Position numbers and translations under genes: made by a program. Below, in pieces: positions 1-6,894 of a DNA stretch of 64,000 bases. The number at the start of each line of letters is the position of its first letter. Positions within the stretch are counted from its first letter, which is position 1. Source of the stretch: DASQFI01 sp035633215 (GTDB taxonomy: Bacteria; Acidobacteriota; Vicinamibacteria; Vicinamibacterales; SCN-69-37). Below the pieces are notes generated by a model. The model did not search any database, had not been told where the DNA came from, and saw only the letters and a program-made list of their open reading frames with translations. The stretch is taken from assembly GCA_035633215.1 (NCBI GenBank), contig DASQFI010000031.1, positions 1-64,000 on the forward strand, read 5' to 3'.

Positions 1-86
1 TCATCGAGGACCAGACGTACGGCCCCCGCCTTGAACTCCTCAGTGAACCGCCGTCGCGGTCGTCTTGCTGGTTTGCTTGATCCCAT
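1..86 (-). CDS. IS3-family transposase OrfA, N-terminal part (runs off the left edge)
   Basis: Read on the minus strand from an ATG at 86, the frame gives MGSSKPARRPRRRFTEEF and then KAGAVRLVLDE before the window ends. The basic stretch followed by RRRFTEEFKxxAVRLV is the standard start of IS3-family OrfA, the helix-turn-helix subunit that, with OrfB, makes the DDE transposase. Only about 28 residues are present, so group assignment is not possible. The gene points out of the window; OrfB would lie further left. Its 5' side abuts the remains of an integron cassette gene, which suggests the element inserted into the cassette. Confidence 0.72.
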   Translation of the reverse strand, partial: MGSSKPARRPRRRFTEEFKAGAVRLVLD

Positions 87-134
87 TTTGGACATCGTAT
101 CCGCCTCTCGGAAGATGTCCACGGAATCGGATCA
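1..134 (-). mobile_element. Right end of an IS3-family insertion sequence (partial)
   Basis: The orfA start lies at 86 and IS3 elements usually keep 40-100 bases between their tip and orfA. A minus-strand tip starting TGATCCGATTCCGTGGACA at 134 fits the TG-starting ends of the family. The precise boundary is an inference because the other end and the target duplication are outside the window. Confidence 0.5.
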
Positions 135-259
135 ATGCCAACTTGGCTCGTGTCCTCGAAGCGCAGCCGTTTGTTTTCGCGGTCTTCACCCACGCCGACG
201 TGCGGCGCGCAGCTGATGCGGCGAAGCCTCTGACGCCAACGCTCAGGAAGTACAAATAG
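135..259 (+). pseudogene. 3' remnant of a cassette gene cut by the IS3 element
   Basis: An open frame running to TAG at 257-259 gives a C-terminal peptide ending PLTPTLRKYK, stopping five bases before attC site 1, which is where cassette genes normally end. The same frame continues leftwards only into IS sequence, so the upstream part was probably lost or displaced by the insertion. I do not recognise the family from about 41 residues. It could also be a short complete protein, but no start codon with a ribosome binding site is seen after 135 in this frame. Confidence 0.45.
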
Positions 260-264
260 AGCAG

Positions 265-321
265 GCCTAACCGGTTGCAGCGGACGGCGCTTTGCGCCGC
301 CGCTGAACCGGAGCGTTAGGC
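265..321 (+). other. attC site 1 (57 bp)
   Basis: Left box GCCTAAC (265-271) and right box GTTAGGC (315-321) are exact complements. Between them CGGTT-G-CAGCGG pairs with CCGCTGAACCG, leaving the extrahelical G typical of folded attC bottom strands, and the tip pairs GGCGC with GCGCC. Length and boxes match the common 57-60 bp attC class. Recombination would occur after the G at 315. Confidence 0.92.
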
Positions 322-338
322 CGCCAGAAGAATTGGTC

Positions 339-867
339 ATGCCCAAACACTACTCGTATCGGGTTGATCACGATCTCGGATTCGCGCCGCACGTGGTCGG
401 AGCGCTCTGCACAGTGTGCGGCTGCAAAACCACCACCGTCGAACGCTGGGCGGAGGTCGGCAGCTGGGTCGTCGGGATCGGCGGCAACGGTACCGGGAGG
501 CCTGATAGGCTGATTTACGCGATGCGCGCGGACGCGACTCCGGCCCTCCGCGACTTCGCAAAGGAGTCGCCTCGCGAGCGCGGACCTGCGTGAAAAGGCC
601 AGTCCACAAGCCCCCGTTCTTGTTTCTCGCCACTTCTTCTATTTTGGCGATCACGCCGTCACCCTTCCGAAATCCCTGAGTCACATCATCATCGGATCTC
701 AAGGTTGCAAGCGGCTCGACGACGCAGATGTTGAAGCGCTCGATCAACTCCTGTCCCGTCAGCATGGCGTCGGCGTTCACGGTCGCCCGAACGGTTCCAA
801 CGCTCAATTGCACCACAAGCCGAACCACGCCTGTTTCAAACCGCCGTGCGGGCCTAAGCAATCATGA
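339..867 (+). pseudogene. Broken cassette gene with Nmad2-like (nucleotide-modification-associated) domain
   Basis: The ATG at 339 opens MPKHYSYRVDHDLGFAP and later VGSWVVGIGG and LIYAMRAD, which match the N-terminal pattern of the Nmad2 family (YSYxxxHDxGFAP, GDWVxGxGS, LIYAMRV), but the frame stops at 591-593 after 84 residues. In the next frame from about 595 the sequence VLVSRHFFYFGDHAVTLP follows, which resembles the C-terminal part of the same family. The middle third is missing and the two halves are out of frame, so this is a deleted and frameshifted copy. The second frame ends TGA at 865-867, overlapping the ATG of the next gene. The Nmad2 naming rests on recalled motifs; intact members are around 200 residues and are predicted to work with modified nucleotides. 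Confidence 0.6.
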
Positions 868-1337
868 AGGTCTCGGATTATTTCGCTGAACTCTACGTAG
901 CCGGGCGGTTCGCCGACGCTGGATGGAACGTCTATTTTCCCAGACGGGACCGTGGGTTCGATTTCATCGCGACACGACCCGGCTCTGACGGCATTCAGAT
1001 CATCAGGCCAGTCCAAGTCAAGGGGAAGTTCCCCACTTCAGGAAAAACCGACAAGGTTACGTATGGGTACATCGGGGAGTTGACCCAACAACACCCCGCG
1101 ATAGTCTTGGCTATCCCATTTTTTTCAGGCGCGAACGCTCAGTTGCCTTCCTGCACGGCGTACATGCCGTTCGGGCTGGTTCGCGCACACTCTCGCGGTT
1201 TTCGTTGCGAGCCGGCGGCCTTTCAAAACGGAGCTCCAAGACCCAGGTGTGAATACACAAAGTTCTTCGATGATGCAGGACTGCGGCTTGTACAAGAAGC
1301 GAACTGGGCTGGCCGCTCGGTCGAAGGCGCGGCCTAA
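864..1337 (+). CDS. Cassette-encoded PD-(D/E)XK-like nuclease-fold protein
   Basis: This 157-residue protein starts MKVSDYFAEL and has the order E9, D33 in GFDFIAT, then Q51-V-K53 in PVQVKGK. That E...D...(E/Q)XK spacing, with a short conserved helix before it, is the core of the restriction-endonuclease-like (Holliday resolvase-like) fold; Q instead of E in the third position is known in the superfamily. The C-terminal half, after residue 100, is not recognised. The gene shares the same cassette as the broken Nmad2-like gene, with ATGA overlap, and its TAA stop lies inside attC site 2. Nuclease activity and target are inferred; it could be an inactive DNA-binding relative. Confidence 0.6.
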   Translation: MKVSDYFAELYVAGRFADAGWNVYFPRRDRGFDFIATRPGSDGIQIIRPVQVKGKFPTSGKTDKVTYGYIGELTQQHPAIVLAIPFFSGANAQLPSCTAYMPFGLVRAHSRGFRCEPAAFQNGAPRPRCEYTKFFDDAGLRLVQEANWAGRSVEGAA

Positions 1338-1401
1338 CATGGCATGCAGCCGACGGCGCTGGCGTGATCGAGAGCGCCGCGGCTGATGCCTGACGTTAGG
1401 C
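1332..1401 (+). other. attC site 2 (70 bp)
   Basis: GCCTAAC (1332-1338) and GTTAGGC (1395-1401) are exact complements. Inside, GGCAT-G-CAGCCG and GGCGCT pair with AGCGCC and CGGCTGATGCC on the other arm, leaving one unpaired G. The stop codon of the preceding gene is within the left box. The cassette's own first bases (TTAGGC at 316) match this left box perfectly, as expected for one mobile unit. Confidence 0.93.
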
Positions 1402-1412
1402 AGGTTTCACCC

Positions 1413-2054
1413 GTGATCGACGCGACGCGCTTTCATCTCATCAAGCGCAGGCACGGAGCCTACGGAAGCTGGGCGGTCTGGGCCCCGCCCTCCGGCACGC
1501 CCAAGTCGAACATGGGGAACCTCGACGTTCTTGACGAGCATAGCAACCGTGCCCTGCTGGAGACGCTCAACCCTGCCGTTGTCATGGTCGGCCTCAACAT
1601 CTCACGCGGATTCCTGCTGAAGGAACCGTTTCGCAACTTCCACGACCCGAGCGGCGTGGCCAATGACTTCAAGATCCGCTACGCTTTCCGCGACACCAGC
1701 TTCTGGGGCGCATACATGACGGATATCATTAAGGGATTCGTGGAGCCTGTATCCGGGAAGTTGCTCAATCACCTACGAAGGCATCCAGAGATCGTCCGAG
1801 ATCACGTGAAGAGCCTTCGCGATGAGTTACTGGACCTCGGACACCCCACACCTCTCATCCTCGCTTTTGGAGGCGCAGCCTACGCACTGCTACGCGAAGG
1901 CCTCCGCGGGAGCGACTATTCGCGTCTCGTGGCCCTGACGCACTACAGTCATCGGATTTCGAAAGAGAAGTACCGGGCGACGGTCCATGAAGAGATCCTC
2001 CGTGGTCAGCGAACTGCCTTACATCGGCTTGCAGCCGACGGGCTGGCGCGATGA
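1413..2054 (+). CDS. Cassette-encoded conserved hypothetical protein, possible uracil-DNA-glycosylase-like fold
   Basis: The GTG at 1413 is the first in-frame start after attC site 2 and gives about 213 residues; a start at 1386 would lie within the site. Conserved-looking blocks are AVVMVGLNISRG, FWGAYMTDIIKG and PLILAFGGAAYALL. The order of a GLN-type loop, a 'xYMTDIIK' strand and a late 'LxFGxxA' segment is reminiscent of the uracil-DNA glycosylase superfamily, but the match is from memory and weak. The last 13 codons lie in attC site 3, with TGA at 2052-2054. No signal peptide or membrane segment is visible, so it is cytoplasmic. Function is unknown. Confidence 0.75.
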   Translation: MIDATRFHLIKRRHGAYGSWAVWAPPSGTPKSNMGNLDVLDEHSNRALLETLNPAVVMVGLNISRGFLLKEPFRNFHDPSGVANDFKIRYAFRDTSFWGAYMTDIIKGFVEPVSGKLLNHLRRHPEIVRDHVKSLRDELLDLGHPTPLILAFGGAAYALLREGLRGSDYSRLVALTHYSHRISKEKYRATVHEEILRGQRTALHRLAADGLAR

Positions 2055-2086
2055 TGAGCCGCCGCGGCTGGAGGCGCACGTTAGCC
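2016..2086 (+). other. attC site 3 (71 bp)
   Basis: Left box GCCTTAC (2016-2022, one change from RYYYAAC) and right box GTTAGCC (2080-2086). The internal TGCAGCCGACGG block repeats that of site 2 and pairs imperfectly with GCCGCGGCTGG. The upstream gene reads about 39 bases into it. The less perfect pairing suggests some decay. Confidence 0.82.
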
Positions 2087-2102
2087 TGCTCACAAAAGCG
2101 AC

Positions 2103-2780
2103 ATGTTCGCCCTTCACGATCTTCTTGCGAACCTTGCGGCTGAACGGCCAATCTTCCATTCGGAGGCTGATTTCCAGCACGCCTTCGCCTGGTTGCTGCA
2201 ACGGATGCATCCTCACTTGTCGGTCCGCCTCGAGATTCCGGTGCGACTCGAGCAATCTGTGCTGCACGTCGATCTACTGGCGTCCTCGACAGGCGAGAGC
2301 GTTGCGATCGAGCTGAAATACAAGACGAGAGCCGTCGTCTTCGCGGCGTCGAACGAAGAATTCCGACTGACCAGCCAAGCAGCACAGGATCTGGGTCGGT
2401 ACGACTTCATCAAAGACATACACCGTCTTGAGACACTGGCGTCGGCACGCCCGAACATGTCCGGTTACGCCGTACTGCTGACCAATGACTCCTCGTATTG
2501 GGGTCCGGCGCGGGGGTCGGAATCGGTAGACGCGGCTTTCCGGCTGTGCCCGGAGCGCACTCTCTCGGGCGCGTTGGCTTGGCATTCGAGTGCCTCGGCC
2601 GGTACCGTTCGGGGTCGTGAGGCGGCGCTGGGCCTCCGGGGTTCGTATGGCGTTGCTTGGCGAGATTACTCAAACATAGACTTGCCACGCTACGGAGCGT
2701 TCAAGTATCTCGCAGTTCAAGTGCCGAGATGCGTGCTGTCTAACCAGCGTTTGCAGCCGGGGGCGGCCGGCGCGACGTGA
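2103..2780 (+). CDS. Cassette-encoded PD-(D/E)XK-like nuclease-fold protein
   Basis: ATG at 2103 lies 16 bases after attC site 3 and gives 225 residues. E21 in FHSEADFQHAF, D57 in VLHVDLLAS and E70-L-K72 in AIELKYKT form the E...D...EXK pattern of the restriction-endonuclease-like fold, with a hydrophobic strand leading to ELK as usual. Later blocks (QAAQDLGRYDFIKDIHRLE, AVLLTNDSSYW) look conserved and may bind a partner or DNA. Its final 14 codons lie in attC site 4. It is unrelated in detail to the nuclease-like protein two cassettes earlier. Activity on DNA is inferred, not shown. Confidence 0.75.
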   Translation: MFALHDLLANLAAERPIFHSEADFQHAFAWLLQRMHPHLSVRLEIPVRLEQSVLHVDLLASSTGESVAIELKYKTRAVVFAASNEEFRLTSQAAQDLGRYDFIKDIHRLETLASARPNMSGYAVLLTNDSSYWGPARGSESVDAAFRLCPERTLSGALAWHSSASAGTVRGREAALGLRGSYGVAWRDYSNIDLPRYGAFKYLAVQVPRCVLSNQRLQPGAAGAT

Positions 2781-2811
2781 GGCCGCCGCGCCTGAAACGC
2801 AGACGTTAACC
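2738..2811 (+). other. attC site 4 (74 bp)
   Basis: Left box GTCTAAC (2738-2744) and right box GTTAACC (2805-2811). GCGTTT-G-CAG on the left arm pairs with CTGAAACGC on the right, with the usual unpaired G, and GGCGGCC pairs with GGCCGCC nearer the tip. The preceding stop (2778-2780) is inside the site. Confidence 0.9.
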
Positions 2812-2861
2812 GGGCGCGGCCGGTCGACTCTCGGCATGTTGGGGTAACCGTCGGTTCCACG

Positions 2862-3410
2862 ATGCGGGTGAGACGGAGCGACAGAGTGAGCACCTTGCAG
2901 GTTGAGTCAGATCAGTTCGGCTTCTACGCAACCTTGGTTCTCGCGTTCTTACTCTGTCTCGTGTACCTCGGAATTGGCCTTCGGGTACTTCGGGAGGATT
3001 CCTTGGGCAGCAAAGTGGCTCAGTTCTACGGCTACAGCGTCTGTCTAGTCGCTGTAATTACCTTGTTGGTTTCAACAGGTTCGCTGGCTGGCGCGCTCCT
3101 CGAGTGGGGCGATCCGCTGCATGCAGGCGATGTGGGGGGCTATCCGCTGCGAAGTCTCGCTTCGTTCGAGACATACAAGATGGACATCTTGAATCCCCCG
3201 TATGGCGGTCCGCAGTCGACCCCTCCGCGTTACACTCCCGATGATGACACGCTCAGGCGGATGTACGAGGCGGCGCGAGCGGATCGTATTCAAGGCGTAA
3301 ACGCACGGGTGCGGCGGACCGTGGTGACCAATAGCGTCTTGATTCTGTTTGGTATTGCGTTGTTCCGGATTCACTGGCGCTGGCAGAAGCGGATGACCAT
3401 CCAGAACTAA
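2862..3410 (+). CDS. Cassette-encoded membrane protein of unknown function
   Basis: The frame gives 182 residues from ATG 2862; a GTG at 2886 is an alternative start. Three hydrophobic helices can be seen, at about residues 21-44 (FYATLVLAFLLCLVYLGIGL), 60-80 and 155-173, with a hydrophilic loop of about 70 residues between the second and third that is rich in Pro, Asp and Arg. The protein ends in a basic tail after the last helix. I do not recognise the family. It sits alone in its cassette, 25 bases before attC site 5, so the gene is complete. A role at the inner membrane is the only inference possible. Confidence 0.75.
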   Translation: MRVRRSDRVSTLQVESDQFGFYATLVLAFLLCLVYLGIGLRVLREDSLGSKVAQFYGYSVCLVAVITLLVSTGSLAGALLEWGDPLHAGDVGGYPLRSLASFETYKMDILNPPYGGPQSTPPRYTPDDDTLRRMYEAARADRIQGVNARVRRTVVTNSVLILFGIALFRIHWRWQKRMTIQN

Positions 3411-3435
3411 GGCCCCTTCAGTGTTGTGAGCGGCT

Positions 3436-3546
3436 GGCTAACCTGCCGCTGCACCTGACGGCACCAGGGCGCGCTCTCGCGCGCCCTTCGCGCTCGATGG
3501 TATCGTGACTCGCGCGTGCCGCAGGTGAGCGGCAATGCCGTTAGAC
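3436..3546 (+). other. attC site 5 (111 bp, long form)
   Basis: Left box GGCTAAC (3436-3442) and right box GTTAGAC (3540-3546). The arms GCCGCT-G-CACCTG and CAGGTGAGCGGC pair with a single unpaired G, followed by GGCA/TGCC, and an extra inner hairpin GGGCGCGC/GCGCGCCC enlarges the loop to give the 111-bp length. Longer attC sites of this type are known; the outer stem has the normal geometry. Confidence 0.9.
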
Positions 3547-3563
3547 CTCACGGCGAGACATCG

Positions 3564-4000
3564 ATGATCAAGAAGCACTTCGGAACGGCCGACGACTACA
3601 CCGCGGCTCTCGGGGCCGTAATTGCTGAGGGCGTCCCGGAGAAGCACATCGAGTTGCTTCGGGCTCACCTCGAGGCGCCGCGACACACCGCCACTGCAAG
3701 TCAATTGGCCAGGGCCGTTGGGTATGCGAACTACGGCGGCGTCAACATGCAGTACGGCACGTTGGCCCACCGCGTGGCGAGTCGCCTGGGCGTCGTGGCG
3801 CCTCCGAACGGCTTTGGTTGTTCGTTCTCGTCGATTGGGCTAGTTCGCTCGATCCGAGCGGCAACACGCGGTTCATCCTGCGGGCACCGGTGGTTGAGGC
3901 CCTACAACGATTGGGCTATGCGTGGGCGAGGGGCGTGAGGTCTAGCAAACGAATGGAGCCGTCGCGCGATGGCTCGAGACCGCGCGCGGCTCATTCGTAG
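3564..4000 (+). pseudogene. Frameshifted cassette gene of unknown function
   Basis: ATG 3564 follows attC site 5 by 17 bases and gives MIKKHFGTADDYTAALGAV and, further on, TATASQLARAVGYANYGGVN and LAHRVASRLG. This resembles a small family often seen in cassettes, whose C-terminus has the form FWLxVLVDWA...SGxTxFVLRPxVVxAL. That C-terminus is present here (LWLFVLVDWASS, NTRFILRAPVVEALQRLG) but in another frame, from about 3808. A one-base shift near 3800-3815 therefore breaks the gene; the first frame stops at 3936-3938. The second frame reads on through attC site 6 to 4000. A sequencing error is the other explanation. Function is unknown. Confidence 0.6.
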
Positions 4001-4009
4001 CCCTTAGGC
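3940..4009 (+). other. attC site 6 (70 bp, degenerate boxes)
   Basis: Left box GTCTAGC (3940-3946) and right box CTTAGGC (4003-4009) each differ from consensus, but the stem ACGAATG-G-AGCCG...CGCGCG pairs with CGCGCGCGGCTCATTCGT leaving one unpaired G, which is the attC hallmark. The left box matches the start of its own cassette (TTAGAC, 3541) in six of seven bases. The C in place of the recombining G suggests the site is inactive or nearly so. An alternative right box GTTGAAC lies at 4011-4017. Confidence 0.75.
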
Positions 4010-4034
4010 CGTTGAACGCGAACCGGGGACAGAA

Positions 4035-4460
4035 ATGAGCGGATCCCAACTAGCCGCGACCTGGTCGATTCTCGCACTGACCTCCGCAGTCGGAGTGTTG
4101 CCCGACCAAGGCAGAGCGGAACGACAGCTCCATCCAGCAATCGGGCGGCCAATCCCGCAGAGATACGAATCGATCCGGGACGCGCAGGACTGGCTCAATC
4201 CGTACTTGTCGGTCTGCCCTCAGGGCGTCATCTTGAGTGTCCGATCAGTCAAGCGCGTGCGAGATACGGTGAGAATCGACGCTCTTCGTGCGACGCTTGT
4301 TGATTTGCCGGTGCTCGCGTGGCCTTACGGTCGAATTGTTGCCCTTCAGGATTGCTCAATCGGTGTTCCAGGCGATGCGGCAGATCGCCAGAAGCGGATG
4401 AAAGAAGTCGAGGCCGTCCTGAACGCTCTCGGGCTCGACATAAGCCGGTGGCCGAACTGA
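4035..4460 (+). CDS. Exported hypothetical protein, probable last cassette gene
   Basis: A 141-residue protein begins MSGSQLAATWSILALTSAVG, a plausible signal sequence or single membrane anchor. The remainder has a repeated feature of charged and Val/Leu-rich strands and two cysteines (CPQG near 58, DCSIG near 107) that could form a disulfide. I do not recognise the family. It starts 26 bases after attC site 6 on the plus strand and is followed by a poor attC-like stretch, so it looks like one more cassette whose own site has eroded. It may instead be the first gene of the flanking chromosome. Confidence 0.6.
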   Translation: MSGSQLAATWSILALTSAVGVLPDQGRAERQLHPAIGRPIPQRYESIRDAQDWLNPYLSVCPQGVILSVRSVKRVRDTVRIDALRATLVDLPVLAWPYGRIVALQDCSIGVPGDAADRQKRMKEVEAVLNALGLDISRWPN

Positions 4461-4478
4461 TTTCACGACTGCAGCCAC
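4451..4478 (+). other. Possible eroded attC left half
   Basis: GCCGAAC at 4451-4457 differs by one base from an attC left box and overlaps the upstream stop codon, and CTGCAGCCACGAC at 4469 resembles the TGCAGCCGAC block of sites 2 and 3. No matching GTTRRRY box or pairing arm follows, so the call is tentative. Confidence 0.25.
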
Positions 4479-4516
4479 GACACCCAAGTGGTGCTCGCCT
4501 AAACTGGAGCGCAGAC

Positions 4517-5740
4517 ATGCGATTCGCTCTCACCGTTCTCATCGTCGCGGCCGTCACGCTCCAGACCGCTGCGCAATCGCGACCGCGCGGTCGTGATCTC
4601 GGTATTCCGTTTCCCGGCCGAACGGGACCGGTCAATGCGATCACCGATGTCGCGGGAGTCGCCGTTGGACACGTCACGCTCATCGAAGGCGAAGGCAAAC
4701 TGGTGCCGGGAAAAGGACCGATCCGCACCGGCGTGACCGCCATCCTTCCCCGCCCGCGCGGCAACTGGGATCCGGTGTTTGCGGCCACATTCAACTTGAA
4801 CGGCAACGGCGACATGACTGGCATCAACTGGATCAAGGAGTCGGGCTTTCTGGAAGGCCCGATTCTGCTCACGGGCACGCACAGTGTCGGCACAGTGCGC
4901 GACGCGGCGATTCAATGGCAGGTCAAGAACGGTCGCGACTTTCTGTTCACATATCCGATTGTCGCCGAGACGTTCGATTTCATGAATGACGCCAATGGCG
5001 AACACGTAAAACCGATACACGCGCACCAGGCCCTCGATCGCGCGAAACCTGGTCCCGTCGAGGAAGGCGCAGTCGGAGGCGGTACGGGCATGGGCTGCAA
5101 CGGCTTCAAGGGCGGCATCGGCACATCATCGCGCCTCCTTCCCACCGAGCAGGGCGGGTACACCATCGGCGTCCTCGTACAGTGCAACTTCGGCGGCGAC
5201 TTGCGAATTCTCGGCGTGCCGATTCGGCCTGAGATTACCAACCTCGGCAGCTGCACGGTGCTGCCGCAGCCGCTGTCGCGGCCGTGGACGCGTCGATTTC
5301 CGCCCTGTCCTTCGGCTGGCGGCGGCGCCGTCGGAGATGATCCTGTCTCGAACGACGTCGAAGGTCGAGGCTCGATCATCGTGATTGTCGCAACGGATGC
5401 GCCGCTGCTTCCGCATCAACTCGAACGGATCGGGCGCCGGGTTGGCCTGGGGCTCGGTCGTCTGGGTAGTTGGGCGGGCAACTCCTCGGGCGATCTGTTT
5501 CTCGCGTTCTCGACCGCAAACGCCGGCGCGGCACGGCCGGAAGGCACGCCGTCGATGACGATGCTTCCCAATGAGCGGATCGATCCTCTCTTTTCCGCCA
5601 CCATCGACGCCACGGAAGAAGCGGTGGTCAACGCCATGCTCGCGGCGCAGACGATGACCGGCGCCGACGGGATTCGCGTGTTCGGCCTGCCGGGCGATCG
5701 CGTGGTTGCCGCGCTTCGGAAATTCAACCGAATGAAGTAG
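4517..5740 (+). CDS. P1-family (DmpA-type) aminopeptidase, exported
   Basis: ATG 4517 gives 407 residues with a signal peptide (RFALTVLIVAAVTLQTAAQS). The body follows the DmpA/BapA pattern: an early NAITDVAGVAVGHVTL block, ILLTGTHSVGTVRDA, GGGTGMGCNGFKGGIGTSSR and, at Gly285-Ser286 in EGRGSIIVIVATDAPL, the self-cleavage site whose Ser becomes the N-terminal nucleophile of the beta subunit. Family members remove N-terminal D- or beta-amino acids or act on beta-peptides. The mature enzyme would be periplasmic or secreted. The gene is the first of clearly chromosomal type after the cassette array and appears to be transcribed alone. Length is normal for the family; substrate preference cannot be read from the sequence. 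Confidence 0.9.
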   Translation: MRFALTVLIVAAVTLQTAAQSRPRGRDLGIPFPGRTGPVNAITDVAGVAVGHVTLIEGEGKLVPGKGPIRTGVTAILPRPRGNWDPVFAATFNLNGNGDMTGINWIKESGFLEGPILLTGTHSVGTVRDAAIQWQVKNGRDFLFTYPIVAETFDFMNDANGEHVKPIHAHQALDRAKPGPVEEGAVGGGTGMGCNGFKGGIGTSSRLLPTEQGGYTIGVLVQCNFGGDLRILGVPIRPEITNLGSCTVLPQPLSRPWTRRFPPCPSAGGGAVGDDPVSNDVEGRGSIIVIVATDAPLLPHQLERIGRRVGLGLGRLGSWAGNSSGDLFLAFSTANAGAARPEGTPSMTMLPNERIDPLFSATIDATEEAVVNAMLAAQTMTGADGIRVFGLPGDRVVAALRKFNRMK

Positions 5741-5842
5741 CGAACGTCGCTGGAAGCAATCGCATCGCGCCCGTTTCGCTCAACGTGCGCCGACCGCGTG
5801 CTAACATTCGCTGCTCGCCCGCATCGAAACGGGAGCCAGAAC

Positions 5843-6312
5843 GTGAGCAACCCTGCCGGCGTACTCGCGATCGTCGTCAACCTCGCTGCCGCAGGCTGTC
5901 TGACCAGCCCGACTCCCGTAATTGCGGTCGGGCCCTGGGGCGGTTCGCATTTGAGGATGGACGTGACCGCCGCCGGGGCTCGACTCGAGTACGACTGTGC
6001 CGAGGGTGCGATCGAAGAACGGCTCCGCCCGGACGCCGATGGCCGGTTTACGGCCGTCGGCAGCCACACGCCTGGTCACGGCGGTCCCATTCGGGTGGAC
6101 GAAATCCTCCCGACCTTCCGTGCACGTTACGATGGTCGCGTCAGCGGCGACCGCATGGACGTGCTCGTGACATTGACAGAGACCGGCGTGGTCCTGGGCT
6201 CGTTCCAACTCCGACGTGGGAGCTCTGGTCACCTTCTGAAGTGCCTGGCGACACGCTTCGAAAACAACAGTCGTGTGACTGGAATCAGCGAATCTGCTTC
6301 GCCCGAATCCTG

Positions 6313-6313
<1 letters not shown>
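5843..6313 (+). CDS. Small lipoprotein of unknown function
   Basis: GTG 5843, preceded by GGGAG at 5831-5835, starts VSNPAGVLAIVVNLAAAGC, a signal sequence ending in an AAGC lipobox, so the protein is likely lipid-anchored. The mature part of about 135 residues has alternating short strands (GGSHLRMDVTAAGARLEYDC, GRFTAVGSHTPGHGGPIR) similar to small secreted beta-sandwich proteins that are common hypotheticals in soil bacteria. An upstream in-frame start at 5798 is less likely since it would bury the signal sequence. The 3' end overlaps a rearranged stretch and the final residues (after about residue 130) may not be native. I do not recognise a characterised family. Confidence 0.65.
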
Positions 6314-6708
<395 letters not shown>

Positions 6709-6772
6709 GCAGGAGCAAGCCAGGTGTGAGCCCGTCATTCCCCGTCGCTGGTCTTAAAGGGTGTGCTGATCC

Positions 6773-6862
6773 ATGTCGATAACGCGTGTGATCCTGATTC
6801 TCGTGGCCGTGTTTCTGATTCTCACGGTGATCCGGATGTTCCTGGGCTCCCGAAGGCGTTGA
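6773..6862 (+). CDS. Small single-pass membrane protein (29 aa)
   Basis: ATG 6773 opens a 29-codon frame: MSITRVILILVAVFLILTVI followed by RMFLGSRRR. It is one hydrophobic helix of about 18 residues with a basic cytoplasmic tail, typical of real small membrane proteins. Spacing from the next gene is short (33 bases). A clear Shine-Dalgarno is not seen (the nearest is AAAGGGTG, 6757-6764). Function unknown. Confidence 0.45.
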   Translation: MSITRVILILVAVFLILTVIRMFLGSRRR

Positions 6863-6894
6863 ACCGAGGAGCCGTCGATTGAACGGGAGGTCGC

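Larger units (their letters stand above)
135..4034 (+). mobile_element. Integron gene-cassette array (CALIN or distal end of a chromosomal integron)
   Basis: Six attC-type sites, all in the same orientation, separate plus-strand genes one per cassette. Each site starts with an RYYYAAC-like box and ends with a GTTRRRY-like box, and the sequence between folds into a hairpin with an unpaired G, as integron integrases need. Genes end inside or a few bases before the site, as in known cassettes. The reading direction places any attI and integrase to the left, beyond the IS3 element; none is visible, so whether this is a complete integron or an integrase-less cluster cannot be told. Confidence 0.85.

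Noticed and set aside
1386..1412. Start of the third cassette gene inside attC site 2
   Set aside because: Cassette genes start after the recombination point; GTG 1413 gives a better start for a mobile unit.
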